64,000 nucleotides of DNA. Source: CAYXDO01 sp964463485. Lineage in GTDB: Bacteria; Myxococcota; Kuafuiibacteriia; Kuafuiibacteriales; Kuafuiibacteriaceae. Below are positions 16,292-24,738 of this stretch, in pieces; position 1 is the first letter of the stretch, and every line of letters begins with the position of its first letter. The notes below the pieces were generated by a model, which made no database searches, was not told the origin of the DNA, and was given only the letters and a program-made list of their open reading frames with translations. The stretch is from the NCBI GenBank assembly GCA_964463485.1, contig CAYXDO010000032.1:13060-77059 (forward strand), read 5' to 3'. A program made the translations under genes and the position numbers.

Positions 16292-16863
16292 CCGATTTTC
16301 GTCCGTTCGAGGTACTCACCAGACTCAGTGTTGACCTTCACGGTGTCGCCTTCGTTGATGAAGAGCGGTACCTGAATGATCGCGCCGGTCTCGAGCGTAG
16401 CGGGCTTGGTCGCGTTCGTCGCGGTGTCGCCCTTCACCCCAGGCTCGCAGTAAGTGATCTTCATTTCGACGTGCGCCGGGATGTCCATGTTTATCGCGCG
16501 CCCGCGATAGAACATGATGTCGCAAGCCATGTCGGGCAGGAGGAACCGCGCCATGTCACCGACCGCTTCCTTCTGGAGCTCGACCTGATCGTAAGTCTTC
16601 GAGTCCATGAAATGGAAACCGGCGCCCTCCTGGTAGAGGAAGGTCATTTTTTTCTCCTCGATTTCGGGATCGTCGAGCGTCACTCCGGACTTGAAGGTCT
16701 CGTCGATCACCGAACCCGTGAGGAGGTTGCGCAGGCGGGTCCGAGTGAACTGATTGCCCTTGCCTGGCTTGACGTGTTGGAAGTCCACGATCACGTAAGG
16801 CACGCCGTCATAAAGGACCTTCAGTCCCTTCCTGAACGAACTGGTCTCGATCCTGGTCGCCAC
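16288..16863 (-). CDS. efp: translation elongation factor P
   Basis: A 191-residue EF-P that rescues ribosomes stalled on polyproline stretches. The N-terminal KOW-like domain holds the modification loop HVKPGKGNQF, with the candidate modified lysine at residue 35. Domains II and III are complete, through the conserved C-terminal G-D-T-V-K-V-N-T-E-S-G-E-Y-L-E-R. Length and order match the family. No lysine-modifying enzyme (EpmA/EpmB) is in this window. Several proteins encoded here contain proline runs (PilP and the Pro-rich lipoprotein, for example), so EF-P is likely needed for their synthesis. Confidence 0.97.
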   Translation of the reverse strand: MATRIETSSFRKGLKVLYDGVPYVIVDFQHVKPGKGNQFTRTRLRNLLTGSVIDETFKSGVTLDDPEIEEKKMTFLYQEGAGFHFMDSKTYDQVELQKEAVGDMARFLLPDMACDIMFYRGRAINMDIPAHVEMKITYCEPGVKGDTATNATKPATLETGAIIQVPLFINEGDTVKVNTESGEYLERTKIG

Positions 16864-17321
16864 GCCGCGCCACTAGCGCCTATGCTGCGTGAAGCGCAAG
16901 CACATAAGATCACGGGAAGCGGACGGCTTCGACGGCTCAACGGTACCCACCTGCTGAGTACAGGTCCCCGCAAAATTCGTAACCACGAGATAAACCACAG
17001 AGAGCACAGAGCCAAAGCCCACAGAGCACACAGATGATGGAGTGAGCCCCAAAATCGGCCTTCTCCCCCAAAATCGGCGCGGAGAATCGGGCTCGGGCAC
17101 GGGCACGGGCACGGGCACGGGCACGGGCACGTCAGGAGTTTCGGAGCTTTTTTCGGTGACCTGCTACGGAAACCAGCTCGAGTGTCGTTCCTCCGCGCCT
17201 TCGATCCGGCCGAGTCACGGCAGTAGTCTCAGCCTCGCTACTCAGTACACGTCGTCAGCAGTTCGTGAGCATGCTGAGGGGAGAAGGCGCCTGGTTTTTG
17301 GGAGAAGGAGCGGAGCTCGGA
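16864..17321. other. 458-bp intergenic region rich in short repeats
   Basis: No gene was recognised here. The stretch holds a CACAGAG-type cluster (16994-17035), two copies of CCCCAAAATCGG 19 bp apart (17047-17058 and 17066-17077), and dispersed repeat copy B (17084-17169). The remaining 150 bp before the roadblock gene's 3' end show nothing specific. The efp promoter should lie near 16864-16950, but I see no clear -35/-10 pair. Confidence 0.6.
17084..17169. repeat. dispersed GGGCAC-hexamer repeat element, copy B
   Basis: GAATCGGGCTC is followed by six perfect GGGCAC units (17095-17130) and then the conserved flank, which reads GTCAGGAGTTTCGGAGC and continues to GACCTGCTACGG. It lies between genes and overlaps no coding region. 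It aligns with copies A and C on the same strand. Confidence 0.85.
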
Positions 17322-17690
17322 TCAGTGGAGGTCTTGCTGGATCTTGGGGGCGTTGATCCGAAGCAAGTAGCGGCCCTTGCCAGCGTTCGCTTCGGGTCGC
17401 AGCGCGAGCGCGAGGAAGTACTCTTGGCTCACCGGACGAATGATCGTCGTGAGCCGCTCGCTCTTCATCGAAAGCTCCTCGAGCTTTCCGGCGTCCGGCG
17501 AGGCGTTGCGTGTGATCTGCGCGAGGACGGCGGAGTACTCGACGAGCAGCGAAGGCACGTCGATCTGAGCCTCGCCGTTCGTGTCGGCCTGGAACTCGGC
17601 GACGGCCACTCCGTCATATCCCATCAGGGTCGCGAACAACGTCCCGTCGACGCCCTCGGCGATCTTCTGGAGGTGATCTCGAAAGTCCAT
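17322..17690 (-). CDS. roadblock/LC7-domain protein
   Basis: A 122-residue single-domain protein with the roadblock/LC7 layout: an N-terminal helix FRDHLQKIAEGVDGTLFATLMGYDGVAVAEF, a central helix near LLVEYSAVLAQI, and a later beta strand around YFLALALRPEANAGKGRYLL. Members such as MglB regulate small Ras-like GTPases. In M. xanthus, MglB and MglA set the pole at which type IV pili work. No GTPase is nearby, so partner and role are unknown. The gene ends the run pilM-N-O-P-Q-aroKB-lipoprotein, 3 bp after the lipoprotein gene, which links it by transcription to the pilus machine. Confidence 0.78.
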   Translation of the reverse strand: MDFRDHLQKIAEGVDGTLFATLMGYDGVAVAEFQADTNGEAQIDVPSLLVEYSAVLAQITRNASPDAGKLEELSMKSERLTTIIRPVSQEYFLALALRPEANAGKGRYLLRINAPKIQQDLH

Positions 17691-17693
17691 GAC

Positions 17694-18677
17694 TCAGAGG
17701 TTGATGCCGTAGCAGGCAGTATGGTCGGTCACGAACGGGACGCGCTTGGCGAGGCCGCCGAGGTTTCCGCAGTTCTTGCACAGGCCCACGGCCTGGACGA
17801 TCTCGTCGGACAGAAGGCTCTCGCCCACTGGATTGACGGACTCGAGCACGCCGCGAAGTCGGAGCATGTAGAACGGGCTCTGGGCGCTCTCCTCGTAACG
17901 CGGGTCGATGCTCTGAATGTAGTTGCCGTCGAAGATCGCGAAGGGGCGGAACCGGATGAGGTCACGGCTCGGTGTGTTGGCCTGGGTGGAAGCCACCGAG
18001 AGCTCACCGGGTGCGATGGTGGCGAAGATGTCCTCGAGCTCAGCACACGCTGGGTCGCTGGTGTTCTGTCCGTCGCAGTTGGAACCAGGGACGCGGCAGC
18101 AGCGATCCGCGAGCACGGCGACGCGAAGCGCGTCGTCGAAGGCCACGCCGAGCTGGTAGGGCACGACGCCGGCGATCGCTAGGCCAGGAGCCTGGGGCTC
18201 GATCGATCGACCGCGAGCCTCGACGACGTCGAAGCCCACGAACTCCTGATTCACGTCGGCGCGCCGGTCGAGGCAGAAAGGAAGGGTCGGGTGAAAGGCC
18301 GGCACGATGAGCGCCTCGAGGTCGGAGCTGAATCCCTGGGAGTCACACTCCCATCGAATCTCGAAGCGAACGGGCCGAACGTCGTGAGGGAAGCGCTCCA
18401 CGGATCGGCGTTCGTTGCTGCCACCGCCGACACTGAAGTCACCTTCCTTGAGCCCATTCTCCACGATCAAGGGGAGACGGAAGGTTTTCGAATAACCGAG
18501 ATCGAGCACGATCCCGAGCGGCTCGATCAACGAGTCTGCGTTGAAGGTGCAGGTCACCGAGCCCGTGAGCGGGTCGAACAAGCCTTGGTTGGACGCGATT
18601 CCAACCAAATGCACTCCTGACTCGACAGCGTCACAACCGGCGAGCCCAAGCGCGGCAAGGGCAATGAATCGTTTCAT
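17694..18677 (-). CDS. lipoprotein of unknown function
   Basis: A 327-residue protein. The ATG at 18677 overlaps the stop of the aroKB gene as ATGA and starts a lipoprotein signal peptide, MKRFIALAALGLAGCDA, with the lipobox LAGC. An ATG 15 bp upstream is also possible. The mature protein is rich in Cys: paired Cys in RCCRVPGSNCDG, single ones near CAELEDI, and KNCGNLGG close to the C-terminus. I recognise no domain. The position between the pilQ-aroKB genes and the roadblock gene suggests co-expression with the pilus secretin, but a direct role is only inference. Confidence 0.75.
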   Translation of the reverse strand: MKRFIALAALGLAGCDAVESGVHLVGIASNQGLFDPLTGSVTCTFNADSLIEPLGIVLDLGYSKTFRLPLIVENGLKEGDFSVGGGSNERRSVERFPHDVRPVRFEIRWECDSQGFSSDLEALIVPAFHPTLPFCLDRRADVNQEFVGFDVVEARGRSIEPQAPGLAIAGVVPYQLGVAFDDALRVAVLADRCCRVPGSNCDGQNTSDPACAELEDIFATIAPGELSVASTQANTPSRDLIRFRPFAIFDGNYIQSIDPRYEESAQSPFYMLRLRGVLESVNPVGESLLSDEIVQAVGLCKNCGNLGGLAKRVPFVTDHTACYGINL

Positions 18678-20254
18678 CGACAGTCCCCACATCGCACCAG
18701 CGCGGGCGCGAGATCTTGGAAGGCTTCCCTTCGCATTGAAACCTGGCCGATTGCTTCGATGACAGCGAGCTCGAGAGTCTCGTGCTCGGCCTTCTTGTCG
18801 GCCCGTAAAAAAGAAAGGCAATTTTCTGAAAGCGATGAGCACACGGGGAGCCCCAGCTCCTCCAGCGTACCCAGGATCCGATTCGCATCGGAAGCAGGCG
18901 TCCACCCGCGGTCACGCCCGAGACGAACCTCGGCGGCCATTCCAATCGCCACCGCTTCTCCGTGAGAGCAGCCCGTGGCGGACTCGAACGCGTGACCAAA
19001 CGTGTGTCCAAAGTTGAGCGTTCGCCGAATGCCTCGATCATAAGGATCAGCGGCTACAATCCGAGCCTTGGCCGAGATCGCCGGCGCGATCCAGCGCTCG
19101 ATCGAATCGATCGCGTGGTCATCCACCAGCGCCTCGAACAAAGGCCGGTCCGCCACGATCGCGATCTTCACGAGCTCTGCGAGCCCTGACCGCAGATCGA
19201 CCGGAGCGAGCGATTTCAAAAACGAAGGATCGACGATCACGTCAGTGGCGGGATGGAACGTCCCAGCCAAATTCTTGCCGGATCGAAGATCCACCGCGGT
19301 CTTGCCGCCGATCGAGGCATCGATCTGAGCTACGAGGGTCGTCGGAACCAACACCAACGGAGCCCCCCGCCCGAGGAGGGAAGCGGCCATTGCCGTCAGG
19401 TCCAGCACGGCGCCTCCGCCGATGCCGATGACCACACTCTGTCGGCCGCAACCCGCTTGAGTTGCCGCCTCCAACAGCTCGCCGAGCGTGGCGAACGATT
19501 TGACACGCTCGCCGCCCTCGAGCTCGACGAAGTGGGTAGGATGGACCGCTTCGAGCGACTTTTGGAGAGCCACTCGTCGGGCTTGCGGGATCCCGCGATC
19601 GATCACCGCGAGGACCGTGCGCCTGGGCTCGTGGTCTCGAATCGCCGCCTGGATAGCGGTGTCTAGCCCGGACCCGATGATCACGCGGGACGTCACCGCA
19701 TCCACAGACACGTCGATGAAGGCCAGGGAGCTCAATCGAGCCTCGAGCCGATCCACGACCTCGTCCAACGAACCCTCGGCCGACATCGAAAGATCGACGA
19801 AGCCGAGGGTGTGAGAACGTTGGGCGAGCAGCGACTCGAGGCCGACCTGACGAAGCACGGGGCGGTCCGAAGGATCGGCCCGCAACTCCAGTGTCGAAAC
19901 GGAAGCTTCGAGCCCCACGAGCACGCCATGGCGCCGAGCGGCTCTGCGGCCATCTATCGTGGTCAGCGTCCCGCCGCCGAGCGCGAGCACCCCGGGTTCA
20001 ATCGACAAGCTCGCGAGCGTCTCCGCTTCGAGCCGTCGGAATTCGGTCTCACCGACAAGCTCGAGCAGAGCACCGGCGGACCGAGCCCGACCCTTCGCGA
20101 GGTGAACGTCGAGGTCACGGAAAGGCACGCCGAGGCGAGAAGCCAGGCGCTCTGCGAGCGCCGACTTTCCCACTCCCGGCGGCCCCGACAGCACGATGCG
20201 AGGACGCGGGGCGATCCATCGCCCTTCCGACGCTTGTGCCCGCACCGCTTGCAT
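18674..20254 (-). CDS. aroKB: shikimate kinase / 3-dehydroquinate synthase fusion
   Basis: A 526-residue bifunctional enzyme of the shikimate pathway. The N-terminal part (about 18-170) is shikimate kinase: P-loop GPPGVGKSALAERLA, acidic FRDLD for shikimate, and LALGGGT. The C-terminal part (about 185-515) is 3-dehydroquinate synthase: GIGGGAVLDLTAM for NAD, TTLVAQIDASIGGKTAVD for the metal and substrate pocket, and the zinc histidines of LNFGHTFGHAFE. The two steps are not adjacent in the pathway, as 3-dehydroquinate synthase acts second and shikimate kinase fifth. Many bacteria encode aroK and aroB side by side next to pilQ. Here they are fused. The gene starts 21 bp after pilQ. Confidence 0.93.
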   Translation of the reverse strand: MQAVRAQASEGRWIAPRPRIVLSGPPGVGKSALAERLASRLGVPFRDLDVHLAKGRARSAGALLELVGETEFRRLEAETLASLSIEPGVLALGGGTLTTIDGRRAARRHGVLVGLEASVSTLELRADPSDRPVLRQVGLESLLAQRSHTLGFVDLSMSAEGSLDEVVDRLEARLSSLAFIDVSVDAVTSRVIIGSGLDTAIQAAIRDHEPRRTVLAVIDRGIPQARRVALQKSLEAVHPTHFVELEGGERVKSFATLGELLEAATQAGCGRQSVVIGIGGGAVLDLTAMAASLLGRGAPLVLVPTTLVAQIDASIGGKTAVDLRSGKNLAGTFHPATDVIVDPSFLKSLAPVDLRSGLAELVKIAIVADRPLFEALVDDHAIDSIERWIAPAISAKARIVAADPYDRGIRRTLNFGHTFGHAFESATGCSHGEAVAIGMAAEVRLGRDRGWTPASDANRILGTLEELGLPVCSSLSENCLSFLRADKKAEHETLELAVIEAIGQVSMRREAFQDLAPALVRCGDCR

Positions 20255-20275
20255 GACGATCTCCGTGTGAGTCTC

Positions 20276-22921
20276 CTACTGAGCCGAGATGAGCGCTTCT
20301 TCGCGGTTCACGATCCGAGGCGACACGAAGATCAACAACTCTTCGCGAGAGTCCTCTTGGCGCGTGTTCTTGAAGAGCCAACCGAGCACCGGGATCCGTC
20401 CGACCCACGGCACGTAGTTCTTCGACTCCGTGGCCGTGCGCCGGTAGATTCCGCCGAGCACCGCGGTGTCGCCGTCGCGCACGAGCATTTCCGTCGCCGC
20501 TTCACGAGTCAGAATACCGGGCACACCGAGCGCGTCGGTTCGACCGGAGACCTCGTTCTTGGACGCCAAAATGCGCATGCTGATGGAGCCTTCCGCAGTG
20601 ACGTGAGGCGTCACCTCGAGCTTCAGGTCGGCGCTGATGAAACGCGTGGTCGGTCCGTTCGCGGTCACGACCGTGATCGGAATCTTTTCACCCGAGGAGA
20701 TGGTCGCGGCCTTGTTGTCCAAGGTGACGATCTTCGGCGCGGAGATGATCCGGGACTTGCCCGTGGCCTCCGCGGCCGAGAGTCGCAACGACACGAGGGC
20801 CGAGCCACCCGCCGAGGCGAAAACGAAGCCGATCGCACCACCGGCGCCGGCACCACCACCACCCGGGAGGTTCACGGCGAAGCCGTTGTTGGCGTTCACA
20901 CCGTCGACCGGCGTGTTGCCGCCTTCGTCCGCGCCACCGGCGATTCGAATCGAGTTCGGGAAGGTCAGGCCCGTTTCGTTGCCGAATTGAGGCGCCATCA
21001 CGAACGTACCACCCCACTGCAGACCGAGGCTGCGAGAGAAGGAGGTTCCGGCTTCGACGACGCGAGCCTCGATGAGGACCTGCGGCGTCTGCGTATCGAG
21101 CGTGCGCACGAGCCGCTCGGCCTTGATGAGGACCTCCTGAACGTCTTCGACGATGAGCACGTTGGTACGCGCGTCGACGTTGACACGGCCGCGCTGGCTG
21201 AGCAGCGACCGCACCTGGGTCATGATCTCGTTGGCCGAGGCGTAGTTCACCGGAATGAGACGAACGGAGGTGGTCTCGAGCTTCTCGAGGGCCTCTTTTC
21301 GCGCCAGCCGGAGCTGCTCTTCCTTTTCGAGCATTTCGATCGGCGCCACACGGATGATGTTGCCGACGCGGACCTTATCGAGGCCCTTCGACTGAAGGAT
21401 GATATCGAGCGCCTGATCCCAGGGCACGTTCCGAAGCTTCAACGTGACCTTGCCGCCGACGTTGTCCGCAGCGACGATGTTCAGCTTCGAGACGTCCGCC
21501 AACAACCGGAGGATGTTCTTGACGTCCGCGTCCTTGAGGTCGAGCGAGATGCGCCGGCCGTGATACTTCTTGGCGGTCGTGTGGAGCCCGCCGAGCTCGG
21601 TGGCTTCGAAGGCGCCCGAGAACCCGGACGTCCCCTCTTCCCCGTAGCTCATGACGTTCGTCTTGGCTCCGCCACGCGTGCGGAAGTCCCAATAAAGCTT
21701 GTTGCCGCTCTGCCAGTGCCGGTGCTCGGTCGCGGTTCCGACGTTCGCCACCAACACGGTGTCACCGTCGGCGTTGAACGACGAGATCGCCGCCACGGTC
21801 TGCCCCGCAACAGCCGAAGTATCGAGCGTGCGGATCAGCGCGTCCGGGAGCTTCGAGTCCTGGATTCGGATCGCCGGGCGGGTGCGCGTGCTGCTCGGAT
21901 CCTTTGCGATCGGAGCGTCTCCGTCGAGCTCGACGGTGAGGCGCATGAACCCATCCTTGGGCTCGAACCGCATGTTGCGGATCTTCGCCGAAGCGTCGGC
22001 GACCTTCTCTTCGACGGCGGGAGCTGGGGCCAGAGCCGCTTTCTCCTCGACCGCAGGCTCGACCGCCTTGACCTCGGTGACCGTCTCTTTGGCCTTGGCG
22101 CCGGAAAAGTCGGCCACGAGCGTGAGCCCACCGGAGGCCTGGTCGAGCGACACTTCGGGCAGCGGCGCGCCTTCCTCGAGATCGAGGACGAGCCGAACCA
22201 TGCCGTTGTTGGTGCCGATCCTGGCCTTCTGTACGCCGAGCTTGTCGACCTTCAGGCTTTGGAACTTCGGGAGCGCCACGGCGTTCTCGATGTCCACCAC
22301 CATCCGGCTTGGGCTGGTGAGATGCTGAATCGCAACCGCACTGTCGTTGAGCGAGCCGCCGCTGACGGCCGCGGAGACGGTGAGTCGCTTTCCGTCCACG
22401 ACCGTCTTGAGCTGCCCGATCTCGGCCTTTTGAGCGACGTCCGCTTTTTCCGGCGTGGCGCTCGGGATCACCGCGGGCTCGAGGACCGGGGTGGCCGTGC
22501 CTTTGCCGCTCTGGAGCCGAACGACGATGGAGTTTCCTTCCGGAACCACGTCATACTCGGTATCTTCGGTGAGCCCGATCTCGACGCGGACCATCTTCGA
22601 CGCCTGGTCTTTGAACTCATGGGTCGAGACGTATCGGACGACACCGTCCGACGCGAAGTCGAGATAGCGGAGCTTCTCGGGAGCCGACGCGTCGTTGACG
22701 TCGACCAAGACGCGATACGGATCCGTGAGTCGAAACACCGAATACGTCGGTTTCTTTGCGGCTTGGATCGTAATCTCGCGGCCCGCAGCTCGCTGTCCGA
22801 GCTCGATGCCCGACAACGTGTTCGCAGGCTCTCCTGCTGACGCCGTCTGGGCGATTGAACCGAGGCCGATCGCGGCCGCGAAAGCGGCGCCATTCCTCGT
22901 TGGGATCTTCGGCAACCTCAT
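20276..22921 (-). CDS. pilQ: type IV pilus secretin PilQ
   Basis: An 881-residue outer-membrane secretin through which the pilus leaves the cell. The ATG at 22921 is chosen because GGAGAGGGA lies 9-10 bases upstream and the signal peptide MRLPKIPTRNGAAFAAAIGL begins there. Domains in order are two or three AMIN-type peptidoglycan-binding modules (about 40-140, 170-270 and a looser one 310-410), the STN/N0 module with ISLDLKDADVKNILRLLADVS (about 460-530), an N1 module, and the secretin channel (about 610-880) with VLIEARVVEAG, SSGEKIPI and the closing EELLIFVSPRIV motif. It is the last pil gene of the pilM-Q run. Confidence 0.96.
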   Translation of the reverse strand: MRLPKIPTRNGAAFAAAIGLGSIAQTASAGEPANTLSGIELGQRAAGREITIQAAKKPTYSVFRLTDPYRVLVDVNDASAPEKLRYLDFASDGVVRYVSTHEFKDQASKMVRVEIGLTEDTEYDVVPEGNSIVVRLQSGKGTATPVLEPAVIPSATPEKADVAQKAEIGQLKTVVDGKRLTVSAAVSGGSLNDSAVAIQHLTSPSRMVVDIENAVALPKFQSLKVDKLGVQKARIGTNNGMVRLVLDLEEGAPLPEVSLDQASGGLTLVADFSGAKAKETVTEVKAVEPAVEEKAALAPAPAVEEKVADASAKIRNMRFEPKDGFMRLTVELDGDAPIAKDPSSTRTRPAIRIQDSKLPDALIRTLDTSAVAGQTVAAISSFNADGDTVLVANVGTATEHRHWQSGNKLYWDFRTRGGAKTNVMSYGEEGTSGFSGAFEATELGGLHTTAKKYHGRRISLDLKDADVKNILRLLADVSKLNIVAADNVGGKVTLKLRNVPWDQALDIILQSKGLDKVRVGNIIRVAPIEMLEKEEQLRLARKEALEKLETTSVRLIPVNYASANEIMTQVRSLLSQRGRVNVDARTNVLIVEDVQEVLIKAERLVRTLDTQTPQVLIEARVVEAGTSFSRSLGLQWGGTFVMAPQFGNETGLTFPNSIRIAGGADEGGNTPVDGVNANNGFAVNLPGGGGAGAGGAIGFVFASAGGSALVSLRLSAAEATGKSRIISAPKIVTLDNKAATISSGEKIPITVVTANGPTTRFISADLKLEVTPHVTAEGSISMRILASKNEVSGRTDALGVPGILTREAATEMLVRDGDTAVLGGIYRRTATESKNYVPWVGRIPVLGWLFKNTRQEDSREELLIFVSPRIVNREEALISAQ

Positions 22922-22988
22922 CTGAGCAGTCCCTCTCCGTCCGAATGCTCGCATGGCAAGCGCTGAAATAAGTTTTGGGTCGTCAAGC

Positions 22989-23519
22989 TCAATCGAGCTT
23001 CAGCTTCTCATCCGCGGGCAGGCAGAGCTCGATCTTGTTCTCGACCTTTCGGCCCGTATAGTCGCGGTACTCTTCTTTGATGATCACGCAGTCGGGCGTG
23101 ATCGCCGAGACGCGACCCCAGTTTTTGCCGATCAGCGTTCCGCGGGTCAGCGTGTGTCCTTTTTTCTCGGGGTCCTCGACCATCGCGTAGGGCGTGGCGC
23201 GCCCAGTGATGATTCCGGTGAGTCGGAGCTGATCGACTTCGTAACGTTGCAGCTCGGTCAGCTCGGTCTCGTCGACCTCTTTGCGAATTTCCTCGAAAAT
23301 CGATCGGAAAGGGTCGCGCTTTCCGATGGGCGAGTAGGCATACGCCACCTCGGAGGCCTCCTCGAGGGCGACGTCTTCCGGTACCGATTCGATCGGCGCG
23401 GCTTCTTCTTCGACGGGCGGAGGCGGCGGCGGCGGCGGCTTGGCCTCCTCACACGCGACGATGCCCGACACAAGAGAAGCGGTCATGACCCTTCCAATAC
23501 GTGTCCGAATACTCAACAT
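22989..23519 (-). CDS. pilP: type IV pilus assembly lipoprotein PilP
   Basis: A 176-residue lipoprotein that links the inner-membrane PilN/PilO pair to the secretin PilQ. The ATG at 23519 has GAGGAG eight bases upstream and yields a lipoprotein signal peptide ending GIVAC. After the lipidated Cys comes a run of eight prolines and an acidic linker (about residues 30-60), then GKRDPFRSIFEEI, the PilP hallmark, and the beta-sandwich domain from VDQLRLTGII to ENKIELCLP. The polyproline run probably depends on EF-P. Gene order pilO-pilP-pilQ is canonical. Confidence 0.95.
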   Translation of the reverse strand: MLSIRTRIGRVMTASLVSGIVACEEAKPPPPPPPPVEEEAAPIESVPEDVALEEASEVAYAYSPIGKRDPFRSIFEEIRKEVDETELTELQRYEVDQLRLTGIITGRATPYAMVEDPEKKGHTLTRGTLIGKNWGRVSAITPDCVIIKEEYRDYTGRKVENKIELCLPADEKLKLD

Positions 23520-23536
23520 GACTCGTCTCCTCAGCC

Positions 23537-24157
23537 TCACGGCGCGCCGCCACGGCTGGCCCGACCACCCGTGGGAGCCGCCGCGGGAGCCTGCTCGATG
23601 AACTTGAAGGTCGTCGCGGTGAAGTTGGCCTTCAACAGGACCTTCTTGTTCACCTGAGTTGGATTCTGAAGGTTGATGTCCGTGACGTTCACGATACGCG
23701 CGAGCTTGGCCACCTTGTCGAAGAAGACCGCGATGGAGTGATAACTCCCCGTGATGGCCATATCGACCGGGATACGCGCGTAGAAACCGGAACGAATCTC
23801 TTTGGTCGGAGCGAATCGCGACATGGTGCAGTCGGACTGCTCGACGAGGGCGGCGATCTTCTGGAGCAGCTCGGGGATCTCGGCCTCGTTCGGAAGCAAC
23901 GTCAACGCTTCGTTCAGTCTCTGCTTGAGTCGCTCCACTTCGACGCGATAACGCGTCAGGTCACGAGCGATGGCTTTTTTCTGCACGAGCTGAGTGTCGA
24001 GCGCGTTGATCTGCTGATTCTGTTTGACGACGTTCGCTTCGATATCCGTAATCCAGATGAAATAGGTGCCGGCTGGAAGGAGCGCGACACAGATAGCCAG
24101 CGCCAACAACCGTTGAGCTAGCGGTACTTTCGAGATTTTTTGGATCAACTCATCCAT
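23537..24157 (-). CDS. pilO: type IV pilus inner-membrane protein PilO
   Basis: A 206-residue bitopic protein. One membrane helix (about 18-36, LALAICVALLPAGTYFIWI) is followed by a coiled coil (about 40-95) and a ferredoxin-like periplasmic domain with FYARIPVDMAITGSYHSIAVFFDKVAKL, the usual PilO signature. It pairs with PilN to form the alignment complex that joins PilM in the cytoplasm to PilP and PilQ. A short Gly/Ala/Pro-rich tail ends the protein. It starts 13 bp after pilN, and its stop overlaps upstream codons of pilP's frame. Confidence 0.95.
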   Translation of the reverse strand: MDELIQKISKVPLAQRLLALAICVALLPAGTYFIWITDIEANVVKQNQQINALDTQLVQKKAIARDLTRYRVEVERLKQRLNEALTLLPNEAEIPELLQKIAALVEQSDCTMSRFAPTKEIRSGFYARIPVDMAITGSYHSIAVFFDKVAKLARIVNVTDINLQNPTQVNKKVLLKANFTATTFKFIEQAPAAAPTGGRASRGGAP

Positions 24158-24170
24158 GGCACTCTCCCGA

Positions 24171-24722
24171 TCAGGCCGAGTAATTCACCGTGCAGGTGAT
24201 GCTGAAGCTGTAGGTCGTCACACCCTTGCCGCTCTCATCCGCTGCACGTGAATACGCGAGGTTCACGTTGGTGAAGTATTTCGACTTCTGAAGCGCCTTC
24301 ATGAAAGCCGACACGTCTTCGTGATCGATCGCGTACCCGGTCAACGTGAGCTCCCCCTTCATCTCCGCGACACGCGTCAGCCATACGCGTTTCGGAATCT
24401 CCGTGGCCAAGTCATCGAGCGCTCGGACCGGGCCAGTCTTGCCCTTCTTGAGTTGCTGGATGACTTCGAGCTTGCTCTGAAGCTCTTTCTTCTTGGCGGT
24501 GAACTCGTTCACCTCGCCGATGATCTTGTCGAGCTGTTTGATCTCGGTCTGCTTGGCGGCGACCTGTCGGATTTTGTCCTGCAGGTCGTTGTCCTTCATC
24601 TTCCACCAGCCGACACACGCGAGGCCGACCAAGATCAAGATGCCCACGAAGGCCAGCAATTGCTGCTGGACCGTCTCGCGACGCTTTTCCTGCCGAATGG
24701 GAAGTAGGTTGATCCTAATCAT
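24171..24722 (-). CDS. pilN: type IV pilus inner-membrane protein PilN
   Basis: A 183-residue protein. The ATG at 24722 is chosen because MIRINLLPIRQEKR is the conserved N-terminal motif through which PilN docks into a groove on PilM. Codons upstream have no such match. A single membrane helix (about 23-42) and a coiled coil follow, then a periplasmic domain with VWLTRVAEMKGELTLTGYA. It would heterodimerise with PilO. It lies 16 bp after pilM. Confidence 0.95.
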   Translation of the reverse strand: MIRINLLPIRQEKRRETVQQQLLAFVGILILVGLACVGWWKMKDNDLQDKIRQVAAKQTEIKQLDKIIGEVNEFTAKKKELQSKLEVIQQLKKGKTGPVRALDDLATEIPKRVWLTRVAEMKGELTLTGYAIDHEDVSAFMKALQKSKYFTNVNLAYSRAADESGKGVTTYSFSITCTVNYSA

Positions 24723-24738
24723 CGTCTTCGCCTCCGCT

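Noticed and set aside
17095..17130. GGGCAC arrays considered as CRISPR or telomere-like repeats
   Set aside because: The units are only 6 bp, contiguous, and always joined to the same flank; they are microsatellite parts of a dispersed element.
19811..22840. A 1009-codon open frame on the plus strand opposite aroKB and pilQ
   Set aside because: It is antisense to two well-supported genes, has shadow-type Arg/Asp/His-rich composition and no recognisable domain; long antisense frames are expected in GC-rich DNA.
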